DNA of 35,657 nt from Deltaproteobacteria bacterium (GCA_005879535.1 VBKI01000088.1:1-35657), one strand, 5' to 3'. Counted from the first letter of the stretch, positions 10,680 through 19,347 are shown. Made by a program: numbers and translations. The notes: a model not told the origin generated them from the letters alone.

Positions 10680-13559
10680 TTACTTCCTGGGCACTGCGTC
10701 GCCGAAGGCCTGGTCGACGAGAAGCTGTTGCTCGTACTTGTGGCTCTTCTCGCTGCCGGTGGCGGGGCTCGCGCTCTCCGCGCGAGCGACGGGAATGAGC
10801 CTTCCCTTCCCGACCACCTCCGGCCAGCGTGCCCGCACGTGGTACCAGGCGCCCATGTTGAAGGGCTCCTCCTGGACCCAGATGAGCTCGGCTCCCTTGA
10901 AGGGCTTCACCACCTCCGACAGCGACGCGTCCGACAGCGGGTAGAGCTGCTCGAAGCGCACGATGGCGACGTCGTCCCGCTTCTTCGTTTCGCGCGCCGT
11001 GATCAGGTCGTAGTAGACCTTGCCGCTGCAGAGCAGGACCCGCGTCGCCTGCTTCGCGGGTGGGTCGACGATGATGCGCTGGAACGACCCGCGCGCAAGG
11101 TCACGCAGCGACGAGACCGCGAGCCGGTGCCGCAGCAAGCTCTTCGGCGTCATCACCACCAGCGGCTTGCGCCACGGGCGCACGACCTGCCGGCGGAACA
11201 GGTGGAAGATCTGCGCCGGCGTCGTCGGGTAGCAGACCTGGATGTTGTCCTCGGCGCAGAGCTGGAGGAAGCGCTCCAGCCGCGCCGAGCTGTGCTCCGG
11301 ACCCTGCCCCTCGAACCCGTGGGGGAGGAGCAGGACGATGCCGGAGAGGCGGTTCCACTTGTCTTCGGCCGAGGAGATGAACTGGTCGATCACCACCTGC
11401 CCGCCGTTGGCGAAGTCGCCGAACTGCGCCTCCCAGCAGCAGAGCGCCTCCGGCATGTCGAGGGACCAGCCGTAGTCGAAGCCCATCACGCCGGCCTCGC
11501 TCAGGGGCGAGTCGAAGATGTCGAAGCGGCCCTGTCCCTCACGGAGGTGAGCGAGCGGTGTGTACCGCTTGCCGTCGCGCGCGTCGGCGAGCACTGCGTG
11601 GCGGTGGCTGAAGGTGCCACGCCGCGCGTCCTGGCCGGAGAAGCGGATGGGAGCCCCGTCGTCGAGCAACGTCGCGAACGCGAGGTGCTCGCCCACGCCC
11701 CAGTCGAAAGGCTCGCTGCCGTCGCCCTCGGCGAGCTTGCGCCGGCTCTCGAGCAGCTTCGCCACCTTCTCGTTCGGCGTAAACCCCTGGGGAACCTGTG
11801 AGAGCTTCACCAACAGCTCGCGCAACCTCGGCTCCGGCACGGCCGTTGGAACCTCCGGCGTCGCAGAGTCGGGACCACCCCGGTACTTCGACCACAGGCC
11901 GGCCATGGCGGAGACGGTCCGCTTCGCGCCCTCCTTGCGGGTGCGCTCCAGCTCGGTTTCCAGGCGCGCCATCCGCGTGCGCATCAGCTCGTCGGCCTCG
12001 CCGCCGGTGGCGACGCCTTCTTCGGCAAGGCGCTGGGCGTAGACCGCGCGCGGGGGCTTCTTCTGCCGGATCACCTCGTACATGCGCGGCTGGGTGAAGG
12101 CAGGCTCGTCGCCTTCGTTGTGGCCGTACTTGCGGTAGCTGTAGAGGTCGATGAGCACGTCCTGCTGGAACTGCTGCCGGTAGTCGACGGCGAGCTGCAC
12201 CGCCCACACTACCGCCTCGGGATCCTCGCCGTTGACGTGAAAGACGGGCGCCCGGAGCACGCGGGCGATGTCGGTGGCGTAGGGAGTGGAGCGGGCGTCC
12301 TCGGGATTGGTGGTGAACCCGACCTGGTTGTTGACGATGACGTGGACGGTGCCGCCGGTGGCGTATCCTTCGAGGTTCGCGAGATTGAGCACCTCCGCGA
12401 CGATGCCTTGACCGGCGAAGGCCGCGTCCCCGTGGATGATCACGGGCAGGACCTTGCGCCGCTCCGGATCGCGCGGCGCGGGCTCGCCTTCCCAGTTGAG
12501 CGTGCGATCCTGCTTGGCGCGCACGCGGCCTTCCACGACGGGATCGACGATCTCGAGATGGCTCGGGTTGAAGGCCAGCGAGAGATGCATCGTGCGGCCG
12601 TCGGCCAGCTTGCGGTCGCTGGAATACCCCATGTGGTACTTCACGTCGCCGCGCCCCATCATCGTTTCGACTTCGGTATCCTCGAACTCGGCGAAGAGCT
12701 CGTTGAATCCCTTGCCGAGCGCGTTGACGAGGACGTTGAGGCGGCCGCGGTGCGCCATTCCCATCACGATCTCCTCGCCACCCTGACGGCCGAATTCCTC
12801 GACGAGCCAGTCGAGCAGTGGGATGAGGCTCTCCGCTCCTTCCAGCGAGAACCGCTTCTTGCCGATGTACTTGCGGTGGAGGAACGTCTCCAGCGTCTCG
12901 GCCTCGGTGAGCCGCGCCAGGATGCGCAGCTTCTGCTCGCGGGACAGCGTCGGCGTGTTCTCCGCGGCCTCCATGCGCTCCTGCAGCCAGCGCTTGATGG
13001 CGGGATCCTCGCCGTGCATGTACTCGACGCCGATGGTGCGGCAGTAGGTCCGGCGCAGGCGGGCGAGGATCTCGCGCAGCGTCATCTCGCCCTTGCCACC
13101 GGCGAAGTCGCCGGTCGCGAAGGTCTTGTCGAGATCCGCGTCGGAGAGGCCGAAATGCTCGATCTCCAGCTCCGGCGGCGGCGGCTGGAGGAGCCCGAGC
13201 GGGTCCAGATTGGCGAAGAGGTGGCCGCGGATGCGGTACGCGTTGATCAGCTCGGCGACCTTCTCCTGGAGGATCTCGGCGTGAAGGCGATTCTGCACCT
13301 CCGGAATCGAAATGACGTCGAAGCCGAGGTGCGGCGGAGCCGAGAGGGCAAGATACCCGTTCCCGTCTCCGTCTCCCGCAGGCGTAGCGACTGGCTGCGA
13401 CCAGGCGCTGGCCTGGAAGGGCGGCGCGGTCGGCAACCCGTGGAGGCGGGCGAAGTACTGCTGCCACTCGGGGGAGACGGCGGCGGGGTTGTTGCGCCAC
13501 CGCTCGTACTGATCCTCGACGAAGACCTGGTTGATTCCGAAATCGCGGTCGAAGTCCAT
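10680..13559 (-). CDS. sucA: 2-oxoglutarate dehydrogenase E1 component
   Basis: The thiamine-diphosphate-dependent E1 subunit, which decarboxylates 2-oxoglutarate and passes the succinyl group to lipoyl-E2 in the TCA cycle. At 959 residues it has the usual length and starts with the typical N-terminus (FGINQVFVEDQYERW). Clear signatures include MAHRGRLNVLVNALGK, HGDAAFAGQGIVAEVLNL, VNNQVGFTTNPEDARST and KYGHNEGDEPAFTQP. In the C-terminal half, CWEAQFGDFANGGQVVIDQF and LPHGFEGQGPEHSSAR are present. The ATG at 13559 begins MDFDRDFG. No E2 or E3 gene is in the window; on the 3' side the neighbour is the convergent amidotransferase, so sucA appears to end its own transcript. Cytoplasmic. Confidence 0.98.
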   Translation of the reverse strand: MDFDRDFGINQVFVEDQYERWRNNPAAVSPEWQQYFARLHGLPTAPPFQASAWSQPVATPAGDGDGNGYLALSAPPHLGFDVISIPEVQNRLHAEILQEKVAELINAYRIRGHLFANLDPLGLLQPPPPELEIEHFGLSDADLDKTFATGDFAGGKGEMTLREILARLRRTYCRTIGVEYMHGEDPAIKRWLQERMEAAENTPTLSREQKLRILARLTEAETLETFLHRKYIGKKRFSLEGAESLIPLLDWLVEEFGRQGGEEIVMGMAHRGRLNVLVNALGKGFNELFAEFEDTEVETMMGRGDVKYHMGYSSDRKLADGRTMHLSLAFNPSHLEIVDPVVEGRVRAKQDRTLNWEGEPAPRDPERRKVLPVIIHGDAAFAGQGIVAEVLNLANLEGYATGGTVHVIVNNQVGFTTNPEDARSTPYATDIARVLRAPVFHVNGEDPEAVVWAVQLAVDYRQQFQQDVLIDLYSYRKYGHNEGDEPAFTQPRMYEVIRQKKPPRAVYAQRLAEEGVATGGEADELMRTRMARLETELERTRKEGAKRTVSAMAGLWSKYRGGPDSATPEVPTAVPEPRLRELLVKLSQVPQGFTPNEKVAKLLESRRKLAEGDGSEPFDWGVGEHLAFATLLDDGAPIRFSGQDARRGTFSHRHAVLADARDGKRYTPLAHLREGQGRFDIFDSPLSEAGVMGFDYGWSLDMPEALCCWEAQFGDFANGGQVVIDQFISSAEDKWNRLSGIVLLLPHGFEGQGPEHSSARLERFLQLCAEDNIQVCYPTTPAQIFHLFRRQVVRPWRKPLVVMTPKSLLRHRLAVSSLRDLARGSFQRIIVDPPAKQATRVLLCSGKVYYDLITARETKKRDDVAIVRFEQLYPLSDASLSEVVKPFKGAELIWVQEEPFNMGAWYHVRARWPEVVGKGRLIPVARAESASPATGSEKSHKYEQQLLVDQAFGDAVPRK

Positions 13560-13615
13560 GGGGCGCGGGAAGATAACCGCGCGCCGCGGTAAGATCCAGG
13601 CTGGAGCCGTGCAAT

Positions 13616-13699
13616 GCCCGGGTGGCGGAACGGTAGACGCGGAGCGCTTAAAACGCCCTGAGCCTGAAGCTCGTGCCGGTTCGAGTCCGGCCCCGGGTA
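13616..13699 (+). tRNA. tRNA-Leu (anticodon TAA)
   Basis: The cloverleaf can be drawn by hand. The acceptor stem GCCCGGG (13616-13622) pairs with CCCGGGT (13692-13698), with G-U at the end. The D arm is GCG/CGC, the anticodon loop is CTTAAAA giving TAA, and there is a long class II variable arm (GAGC, loop, GCTC). The T arm is GCCGG-TTCGAGT-CCGGC, and the discriminator is A at 13699. CCA is not encoded. The anticodon stem (GAGCG/CGCCC) has one A-C mismatch at position 28-42. A36-A37-A38 is the sequence recognised by MiaA-type isopentenyl transferases. The gene sits between divergent sucA and convergent DedA. Confidence 0.93.
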
Positions 13700-13704
13700 C
13701 ACTT

Positions 13705-14319
13705 TCACGGCGTCGTCGGGCCTCGGGTCCGTGCCTTCGCGCGCCGCCGCAACAGCCAGATCAGCGCGATGACGAGCGCTACCGCAGCGGCGAGGCCCCA
13801 CTGTACGCGGTGCAGCACCGCCCGGATGTCGTCGAGGTGCTCGCCGCCCTTGAGACCCAGATAGACGACGATCGGCACGGTGACGGCCGCGGAAAGGGCA
13901 TCCGCGAGGAGGAACTTCCAGAGCGGCACCCGCGAGGCGCCGGCGAGGAAGAAGATGGGAGCGCGAAGCATCGGCGTGTGCCGCCCGACGACCACGGTGA
14001 GAAAGCCGTGCCTGGCGTAGTGCATCCGGAGCCTTTCCTGCCGCTCCAGCGAAAGGTGCTTCACCACCATCCGGTGCCGATAGGCGGCGGGACCCAGCCG
14101 CAGGCCCCAGTGGTGGATGAGGACGTCGCCGAGCAGGACGCCGAAGTAGCCGCAGCCGAGCGTGGGCCAGAAGTTGGTGACGCCGCGTGCCGCGAGCCCG
14201 CCGCCCAGGAGCAGGGTCAGGTCCTCGGAGATGGGCACCCCCAGCCCCGCCGCCGTGAGCACGGCAACCATTGCCACGTAGGTGAAGTCCGAAAGGAACT
14301 GCGAGAGCGCGTGCTCCAC
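13705..14319 (-). CDS. DedA family membrane protein
   Basis: An inner-membrane protein of the DedA/VTT family, proteins linked to lipid scrambling (undecaprenyl phosphate or phospholipid recycling) and membrane homeostasis. It has 204 residues. The re-entrant-loop motif near the N-terminus reads GLGVPISEDLTLLLGGG, and the second conserved region is VVVGRHTPMLRAPIFFLAG, with the essential Gly-Arg and later Arg. Hydrophobic segments lie at about 15-40, 53-72, 105-130, 140-160 and 175-193. The C-terminal tail is basic (RRRAKARTRG). The start is GTG at 14319, just behind AGGAAGG. The gene is divergent from ffh and runs toward the tRNA gene. The transported lipid cannot be told from sequence. Confidence 0.88.
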   Translation of the reverse strand: MEHALSQFLSDFTYVAMVAVLTAAGLGVPISEDLTLLLGGGLAARGVTNFWPTLGCGYFGVLLGDVLIHHWGLRLGPAAYRHRMVVKHLSLERQERLRMHYARHGFLTVVVGRHTPMLRAPIFFLAGASRVPLWKFLLADALSAAVTVPIVVYLGLKGGEHLDDIRAVLHRVQWGLAAAVALVIALIWLLRRRAKARTRGPTTP

Positions 14320-14365
14320 GCCTTCCTCTGTATGTTAAAACCCGCCCTCTTTCGAGGAGCATCGC

Positions 14366-15991
14366 ATGCTGGATGCAGTCACCAAGGGCTTCCGTGCCGC
14401 CAAGCACAAGCTGACCGGAAAGGCCGAGCTCACGGAAGCGAACATCGACGACGCCCTGCGCGACATCCGCGTCGCGTTGCTGGAGGCGGACGTCGAGTTC
14501 AACGTCGCCAAGCGCTTTCTCGCCCGCGTCAAGGAGAAGGCGCTCGGCGAGGTGGTGGCGACCGCGGTCACCGACCGCAAGGGCCGCAAGCTGCAGGCGG
14601 CTCCGGGCGATCACTTCATCAAGATCTGCCACGACGAGCTGGAAGCGCTGATGGGTCCGGTCGACACCTCCTTGTCGTTGACGCAGAAAGGCGAGCGGCC
14701 GGCGGGCGTGATGATGGTGGGACTGCAGGGCTCGGGAAAGACCACCACGGTAGCGAAGCTCGCCAACCTCCTGCTCAAGCGCGGCAAGAAGCCGCTGATG
14801 GTCGCCGCCGACATCTACCGGCCCGCAGCGGTGGAGCAGCTCAAGCAGCTCGGGCAGAAGCTCGACATCCCCGTCTTCCACGAGGAGAACGTCAAGCCGC
14901 CGGACATGGCGCAGCACGCGCTCGCGTACGCCGGCCAGAAGAACCGCGACGTCGTCCTCTACGACACCGCCGGCCGGCTCGCCATCGACGAAGAGATGAT
15001 GAGCGAGCTCGAGCAGCTCAAGTCCCGTGTCCAGCCGGAGAACATCCTGCTCGTGGCGGACGCGATGATCGGTCAGGACGCGGTGAAGACGGCGGCGGAG
15101 TTCGATCGCCGCCTGGCCCTCGCCGGCTTCGTGCTCACCAAGCTGGACGGCGACGCCCGTGGAGGCGCCGCGCTCTCCATCAAGGAGGTCACCGGCAAGC
15201 CCATCAAGTTCATCGGCATGGGCGAGGCGATGGACAAGCTGGAGGAGTTCCGTCCGGAAGGCCTCGCGTCCCGGATCCTCGGCTTCGGCGACATCGTCGG
15301 CCTGATGAAGGACTTCGAGGGGGTCGTCGACGAGAAGAAGGCGGAGGAGGACGCGGAGAAGATCCTCACCGGCAACTTCGACCTCCACGACTTCGTCGAG
15401 CAGATCAAGCTGGTGAAGAAGATGGGCAGCGTCAACGAGCTGCTCGAGAAATTCCCGCTGTTCGGCGAGCTGCCCGAGGGAGTCAGCTTCGACGACAAGG
15501 AGCTGCACCGGGTCGAAGCGATCATCTCCTCGATGACGAAGACGGAGCGCAAGAACCCCTCGGTGATCGGCGACGAGCGCATCGTGCGCATCGCGCGCGG
15601 GTCGGGCCAGAAGAAGGAGCACGTCCGCGGTCTTCTCGATCGCTTCTTCGCCATGCAGAAGGTGATGCGCCAGCTCGGCGGCGGTCCCGGTGCTCCCGGA
15701 ATGAACCTCCTGCAGCGTCTTCCCGGCTTCCGCCAGCTCGCGCAGCTCAACCAGCTCAAGGGCATGAATCCGGAGGACCTGGCGAAGCTGTTCGGATTGC
15801 CCAAGGACCTCGGCGCCGGCACGCTGCCGGCAGCAGGCGGCAAGGGATCGCACTCCGCCGCCGTTGCCCGGGCCCGCCTGATGGGAATGGGCGGCGCGCC
15901 GGCGCGGCAGATGACGGACGAAGAGAAGCGCCGCCTGCGCGAGAAGCGCAAGAAGGAGCGGCAGAACAAGAAAAAGAACCGCCGCCGCTAG
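14366..15991 (+). CDS. ffh: Signal recognition particle protein Ffh
   Basis: The SRP GTPase that binds signal sequences and 4.5S RNA and delivers nascent membrane proteins to FtsY. The N domain spans residues 1 to about 95. The GTPase domain has the P-loop GLQGSGKTT at 119-127, DTAGR at 200-204 and TKLDGD at 258-263. A methionine-rich M domain follows (FAMQKVMRQL and PGMNLLQRLPGFRQL). At 541 residues it is about 90 longer than the common form; the extra part is an Ala/Gly-rich linker and a strongly basic tail (KRRLREKRKKERQNKKKNRR). ATG 14366 has GAGGAG 7 nt upstream. It is followed by a convergent gene, so it is not linked here to rpsP-rimM-trmD as in many bacteria. No 4.5S RNA gene was recognised in the window. 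Confidence 0.97.
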   Translation: MLDAVTKGFRAAKHKLTGKAELTEANIDDALRDIRVALLEADVEFNVAKRFLARVKEKALGEVVATAVTDRKGRKLQAAPGDHFIKICHDELEALMGPVDTSLSLTQKGERPAGVMMVGLQGSGKTTTVAKLANLLLKRGKKPLMVAADIYRPAAVEQLKQLGQKLDIPVFHEENVKPPDMAQHALAYAGQKNRDVVLYDTAGRLAIDEEMMSELEQLKSRVQPENILLVADAMIGQDAVKTAAEFDRRLALAGFVLTKLDGDARGGAALSIKEVTGKPIKFIGMGEAMDKLEEFRPEGLASRILGFGDIVGLMKDFEGVVDEKKAEEDAEKILTGNFDLHDFVEQIKLVKKMGSVNELLEKFPLFGELPEGVSFDDKELHRVEAIISSMTKTERKNPSVIGDERIVRIARGSGQKKEHVRGLLDRFFAMQKVMRQLGGGPGAPGMNLLQRLPGFRQLAQLNQLKGMNPEDLAKLFGLPKDLGAGTLPAAGGKGSHSAAVARARLMGMGGAPARQMTDEEKRRLREKRKKERQNKKKNRRR

Positions 15992-16009
15992 AGCGCATCT
16001 CATGCGCTC
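15991..16009. terminator. Perfect 8-bp hairpin between convergent ffh and the PLC-like gene
   Basis: GAGCGCAT and ATGCGCTC form a perfect 8-bp stem with a 3-nt loop, beginning at the last base of the ffh stop codon and ending 4 nt before the stop of the convergent gene. There is no T-run on either side, so it is not a classical intrinsic terminator. Its position suggests a bidirectional end or a 3'-end-stabilising hairpin. Confidence 0.4.
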
Positions 16010-16013
16010 CAGG

Positions 16014-17408
16014 CTACGGCCGCTTCGATCGACGCCGGCGCACGAGCACGGCGGCACCCGCCATCAAGGTGACGACGGCGCCGGGATATCCCCAGGCGAT
16101 GCCCGGGCTCCCCGTCGTCTCCGGCTTGTAGGCGGCGCGCCGCTGCGCCGCGGCGTCGTGATAGGCGACGAGCGCCGGCACCGGATCGTGCGGCTTGCCC
16201 GGGAACCGCCGCTGCCATTCGCGCACCGCCGTGACAGCGCGCTGCAACCCGCGCTCCTGGATGGCGTAGAAGTCGCGGATCGCCTGCTCGGCTTCCGGCG
16301 TGTGCAGGACGTACGCATCGGGATCGTCTCCCTTCGCGCCGTCGTACTCGTGCCCGTACACCCCGTCACGCAGCGTTTCCGACGAGTATCGCCATGCCAG
16401 CCGATAGACTTCCGGCGCTTCCCGGCTGGACCGCTCGATGATGGCGCGCACCAGGTCGGGAGCGGAAGCGATCTCGCGATCCGGGACGTCGATCGCGAGC
16501 GGCAGCTCCCCCAGATGCTTGGCGAACAAGTCCTCGGAGAGCAGGTGATGATTTGCGATCAGGCGGAGCCCGACCTGCTTCAGCGATCGCCGTTCCCCGA
16601 AGACGCCCCCGAGGGTCTTCAGATCGCGCAGCTTCGACTGCAGATAGGCGGTCTCGAAGAACTGGTAGATCCCGACCTGGACGGTGTGGATCTGGTTGCA
16701 GACGTCCTCCAGATGGTGGAACGCCGCTCCGGCGAACGCGCCCTGCAACCACACGGAGGACGGCAGCTTGCTCTGTGCCGCCAGGGCCGCGAGATCGGTA
16801 TAGAGCTGCACGAACTCCGCTCCATACGCGTGTGCGGTCGGCGGCACCGCGAAACGCCAGGGCTCCTTCTTCAGCACTTCCGGGTCGTCGCTGAGCGGAC
16901 CTTCCACCAGGCCGTAGTGGGCGTGTCCCTGGCTGGTCGTGCTGGTGAGGCTGCCGAAGTCGAGCGTCGCGGGGTCATACGGCATCGGGGATCCATCCGC
17001 CGCGCGGACGATCTCGCGCGTGCGCGGGTCGCGCAGATAACGATGCCGGTTGCGCTCGTCGTCGTCGGGCCAGCGGCTCGCGCTCTCGAGCAATCGCGCC
17101 AGCGTTCCCACGTCGTCGTCGGGCGTCAGATCGAACCCGTGCACGCGCGCCGCCGGATCGAGCATCAGGAACTGCTTGAAGTCCCAGGCGCTGAAATCGT
17201 GGATGGTGGGAAAGCGGATCGCGAACGCCTCGTAGGCCGAGGCGCGGATCCAGAACTGCGCGCGAAAGTCGTCCAGATCCTGCTGCGTCGGGGCGGCGAC
17301 CCGCGCGTCGTTCGGCAACGCTCGCCGCGTGATGAAGGCGTGGACGGCCTCGTTGTAGGCCGCGGCCGGCAGCGCGAGCAGCGCAGCGACCAGAAAGGCG
17401 CGCTTCAT
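16014..17408 (-). CDS. Exported zinc-dependent phospholipase C-like protein with C-terminal membrane anchor
   Basis: A 464-residue exported protein that I cannot name with certainty. The ATG at 17408 gives a signal peptide (MKRAFLVAALLALPAAA). The mature protein is rich in helix-borne histidines: H23 in NEAVHAFITRRAL, GHAHYG at about 161-166, the cluster AFHHLEDVCNQIH (H231, H232, D235, H241) and ANHHLLSEDLF (H287, H288). The HxxxD-type cluster followed by His resembles the zinc site of the phospholipase C/S1-P1 nuclease fold, where three zinc ions are bound. A hydrophobic segment at about 437-456 followed by RRRRSKRP looks like a C-terminal anchor. It overlaps the upstream metal-receptor-like gene by ATGA, so the two are translationally coupled. 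Substrate unknown; the fold assignment is inference from motif spacing. Confidence 0.75.
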   Translation of the reverse strand: MKRAFLVAALLALPAAAYNEAVHAFITRRALPNDARVAAPTQQDLDDFRAQFWIRASAYEAFAIRFPTIHDFSAWDFKQFLMLDPAARVHGFDLTPDDDVGTLARLLESASRWPDDDERNRHRYLRDPRTREIVRAADGSPMPYDPATLDFGSLTSTTSQGHAHYGLVEGPLSDDPEVLKKEPWRFAVPPTAHAYGAEFVQLYTDLAALAAQSKLPSSVWLQGAFAGAAFHHLEDVCNQIHTVQVGIYQFFETAYLQSKLRDLKTLGGVFGERRSLKQVGLRLIANHHLLSEDLFAKHLGELPLAIDVPDREIASAPDLVRAIIERSSREAPEVYRLAWRYSSETLRDGVYGHEYDGAKGDDPDAYVLHTPEAEQAIRDFYAIQERGLQRAVTAVREWQRRFPGKPHDPVPALVAYHDAAAQRRAAYKPETTGSPGIAWGYPGAVVTLMAGAAVLVRRRRSKRP

Positions 17409-18259
17409 CGCAGGGAATCGACCAGCGCGCGGAGCCGGGGAACGCCTTCGATGCTCTGCGCGCCATACCAGGAAAAGTCGCGCCCGCCGCACCGCACCAC
17501 CTTGGTGCCGTGGGGAAGCGCGGCGCGGAACACGGCGGCGTCGTCCTCCGAGAAGGGATGCGGCTCGTCCGGGAGCAGCACGATCTGCGGCGCCCGCTGC
17601 ACCACTTCGTCGAGGGCGATGCGCGGATATCGCGTATCGCGCGTCCCGGCCGGCCGTGGAACGGCCTGGCCGAGATCCGCCGCCAGCGGATACATGCGCT
17701 GGCGATCCGCGAAGACGTTCTCCCCGCCGCCGAGCCGCAGGGCGTCGTTCATGAACGTCTGCCCGTTGATCGTCATCAGCGGGTCCATCCAGATGGGCAC
17801 GAAGGCGCGCAGCGCGCGCTGCCTCCCCAGCGCCGCCTCCGCTTCCTGCAGCGCCGCGTACCCGCGCCGCAGAAGCTCGCGCGCGTCCGCCTCGAGGATC
17901 TTCGCCAGGCGGCCGAGATGCGCGATCCCTTCCGCCGCCGTCTTGGGGAACGAGACGAAGACCGGCAGGCCGAGCTGCGCCAGCTGCTCGAGATGAGCTC
18001 GCGAATTCTCCTCCTGGTTTGCCAGGATCAGGTCCGGGAGCAGCCGCGCGATCGCGTCCACGTCCGCGTCCTTCGTACCGCCGACGAGGGCGACCGACTC
18101 CGGCGCCTCGCAGTATCGCGTGCGCCCGACGAGACGGTCGCCGGCCCCGAGGGCGAGCACGTTCAGCGTATCGCTCGGCACCAGCGAGACGATGCGCCTC
18201 GGAGGCCGCAGGAAGATCGATTCGCGCTGGCGGTCGTCGGCGATCCGGAGGGCGGGCAT
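17405..18259 (-). CDS. Metal-receptor (BtuF/FhuD-like) fold protein without signal peptide
   Basis: A helical-backbone metal receptor of the periplasmic binding protein class III type, as in BtuF. From ATG 18259 it has 284 residues. Family features are RRIVSLVPSDTLNVLALG near residue 21, GGTKDADVDAIARLLPDLIL near 60, and the C-terminal lobe (DEVVQRAPQIVLLPDEPHPF). No signal peptide or lipobox is visible, so it may act in the cytoplasm or bind a cofactor rather than serve an ABC importer; no permease or ATPase gene is adjacent. An ATG at 18274 would add five residues but overlaps the likely -10 element. AAGGG stands 7 nt before ATG 18259, which I prefer. Its stop overlaps the start of the PLC-like gene (ATGA). 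Ligand unknown: a corrinoid or metal chelate is likely. Confidence 0.82.
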   Translation of the reverse strand: MPALRIADDRQRESIFLRPPRRIVSLVPSDTLNVLALGAGDRLVGRTRYCEAPESVALVGGTKDADVDAIARLLPDLILANQEENSRAHLEQLAQLGLPVFVSFPKTAAEGIAHLGRLAKILEADARELLRRGYAALQEAEAALGRQRALRAFVPIWMDPLMTINGQTFMNDALRLGGGENVFADRQRMYPLAADLGQAVPRPAGTRDTRYPRIALDEVVQRAPQIVLLPDEPHPFSEDDAAVFRAALPHGTKVVRCGGRDFSWYGAQSIEGVPRLRALVDSLR

Positions 18260-18271
18260 GGGGCAACCCTT

Positions 18272-18279
18272 CATAGTAA
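18272..18279. promoter_or_regulatory. Candidate overlapping divergent -10 elements
   Basis: The sequence CATAGTAA gives CATAGT or TAGTAA on the plus strand, toward the oxidoreductase ATG at 18289, and TACTAT on the minus strand, toward the receptor ATG at 18259. Only 29 nt separate the two start codons, so the two promoters must overlap. Matches to consensus are moderate and no -35 boxes are evident outside coding sequence. Confidence 0.3.
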
Positions 18280-18288
18280 GAGTCGCCC

Positions 18289-19260
18289 ATGCGCGCCATC
18301 GTCGTGAAGCGGCCTGGTGGGCCGGAGGTCCTGAAGCTCGCCGAAGTGCCCGATCCCCAGCCGCGTGAAGGTGACCTGATCGTCCGCGTCCGCGCCGCCG
18401 GCGTGAACCGCGCCGACGTGCTGCAGCGCCTCGGACGATACCCGCCGCCGCCCGGTGAACCCGACATCATCGGCCTCGAGATCTCCGGCGAGGTGGAGCA
18501 TGCCGCCGGACCCTACGGACGCGGCGACCGGGTGATGGCCCTGCTCGCGGGCGGCGGGTACGCCGAGAGCGCTCGCGTGCCCGCGACGCAGGCGATGCCG
18601 ATTCCGGGCCAGCTCTCCTTCGAGCAGGCCGCGGCGATTCCCGAAGCCTTCCTCACCGCGTGGCTGAACCTTGCCACGCTCGGCGCGCTTCAACAGGGCC
18701 ATGTCGTCGTGGTCCATGCCGCCGCCTCGGGGGTGGGCAGCGCCGCGCTTCAGCTCTGCCGCGGCATCGCCAGCGTGGTCCTCGCGACCGCTTCGCCGGG
18801 CAAGCTCGACGCCTGCCGCGAGCTGGGGGCAACGCACCTGCTCGCCCGCGACGAGGTGCCGAAGCGTCTGGCCGAAGCAGTCCGCGCCGCATCGGGTGGG
18901 CGCGGCGCCGACATCATCTTCGACATCGTCGGAGGCGCGTACCTGGAAGCGAACGTCGCGGCGCTCGGGCTCCACGGCCGCCTTTGCTGCATCTCGACCC
19001 TCGCCGGCAGCAAGGGGATGCTCGACATTGGCGCCCTCGTCATGCGCCGCCTCACGGTGCTCGGCTCCACCGTGCGCAGCCGCAGCGCGGAACAGAAGGC
19101 GCGGCTGGTCGCCGACTTCTCCGCCCGCGCCCTGCCGCGGTTCGAGCGGGGAGAGCTTCGCGCCGTGGTTTCGCGGACCTATCCGCTCGCCGAGGCAGCC
19201 CGCGCGCACGAGGATCTGGAAGGCGATCGCGTTGTAGGGAAAATCGTCCTGATTCCGTAG
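18289..19260 (+). CDS. NAD(P)H quinone oxidoreductase, PIG3 family
   Basis: A zinc-independent medium-chain dehydrogenase/reductase of the PIG3/TP53I3 quinone oxidoreductase family, 323 residues, which would reduce quinones or other electrophiles with NADPH. The N-terminal half carries the family signature AGVNRADVLQRLGRYPPPPG. The nucleotide-binding region starts at VVVHAAASGVGSAALQL, near residue 143, and GGRGADIIFDIVGG follows. No catalytic zinc cysteines are present. The C-terminus (RAHEDLEGDRVVGKIVLIP) is complete and typical. The gene is divergent from the metal-receptor-fold gene with a very short shared promoter region. Cytoplasmic and probably a monocistronic housekeeping or detoxification enzyme; the physiological substrate is not known. 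Confidence 0.93.
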   Translation: MRAIVVKRPGGPEVLKLAEVPDPQPREGDLIVRVRAAGVNRADVLQRLGRYPPPPGEPDIIGLEISGEVEHAAGPYGRGDRVMALLAGGGYAESARVPATQAMPIPGQLSFEQAAAIPEAFLTAWLNLATLGALQQGHVVVVHAAASGVGSAALQLCRGIASVVLATASPGKLDACRELGATHLLARDEVPKRLAEAVRAASGGRGADIIFDIVGGAYLEANVAALGLHGRLCCISTLAGSKGMLDIGALVMRRLTVLGSTVRSRSAEQKARLVADFSARALPRFERGELRAVVSRTYPLAEAARAHEDLEGDRVVGKIVLIP

Positions 19261-19347
19261 ATCTGAGCACGACGAGAAGTTTGTCGCCTGCTTTCTCCTC
19301 GCGCAGAATGGCTCGCGATTCACGCTCATTTCCGAGGGGGAAACACG

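Noticed and set aside
6849-11801. A 1,650-codon open frame on the plus strand across the aminopeptidase and sucA region
   Set aside because: It is antisense to two clear enzymes and overlaps the plus-strand pilin and amidotransferase genes; composition is Arg/Glu/His-rich as expected from a GC-rich shadow frame.
13562-13585. GGCGCG/CGCGCC inverted repeat upstream of sucA
   Set aside because: It is a 6-bp pure GC repeat, expected by chance in this composition.
17409-18470. Long N-terminal extension of the PLC-like protein
   Set aside because: It lies over the metal-receptor gene in another frame; a signal peptide begins precisely at ATG 17408.
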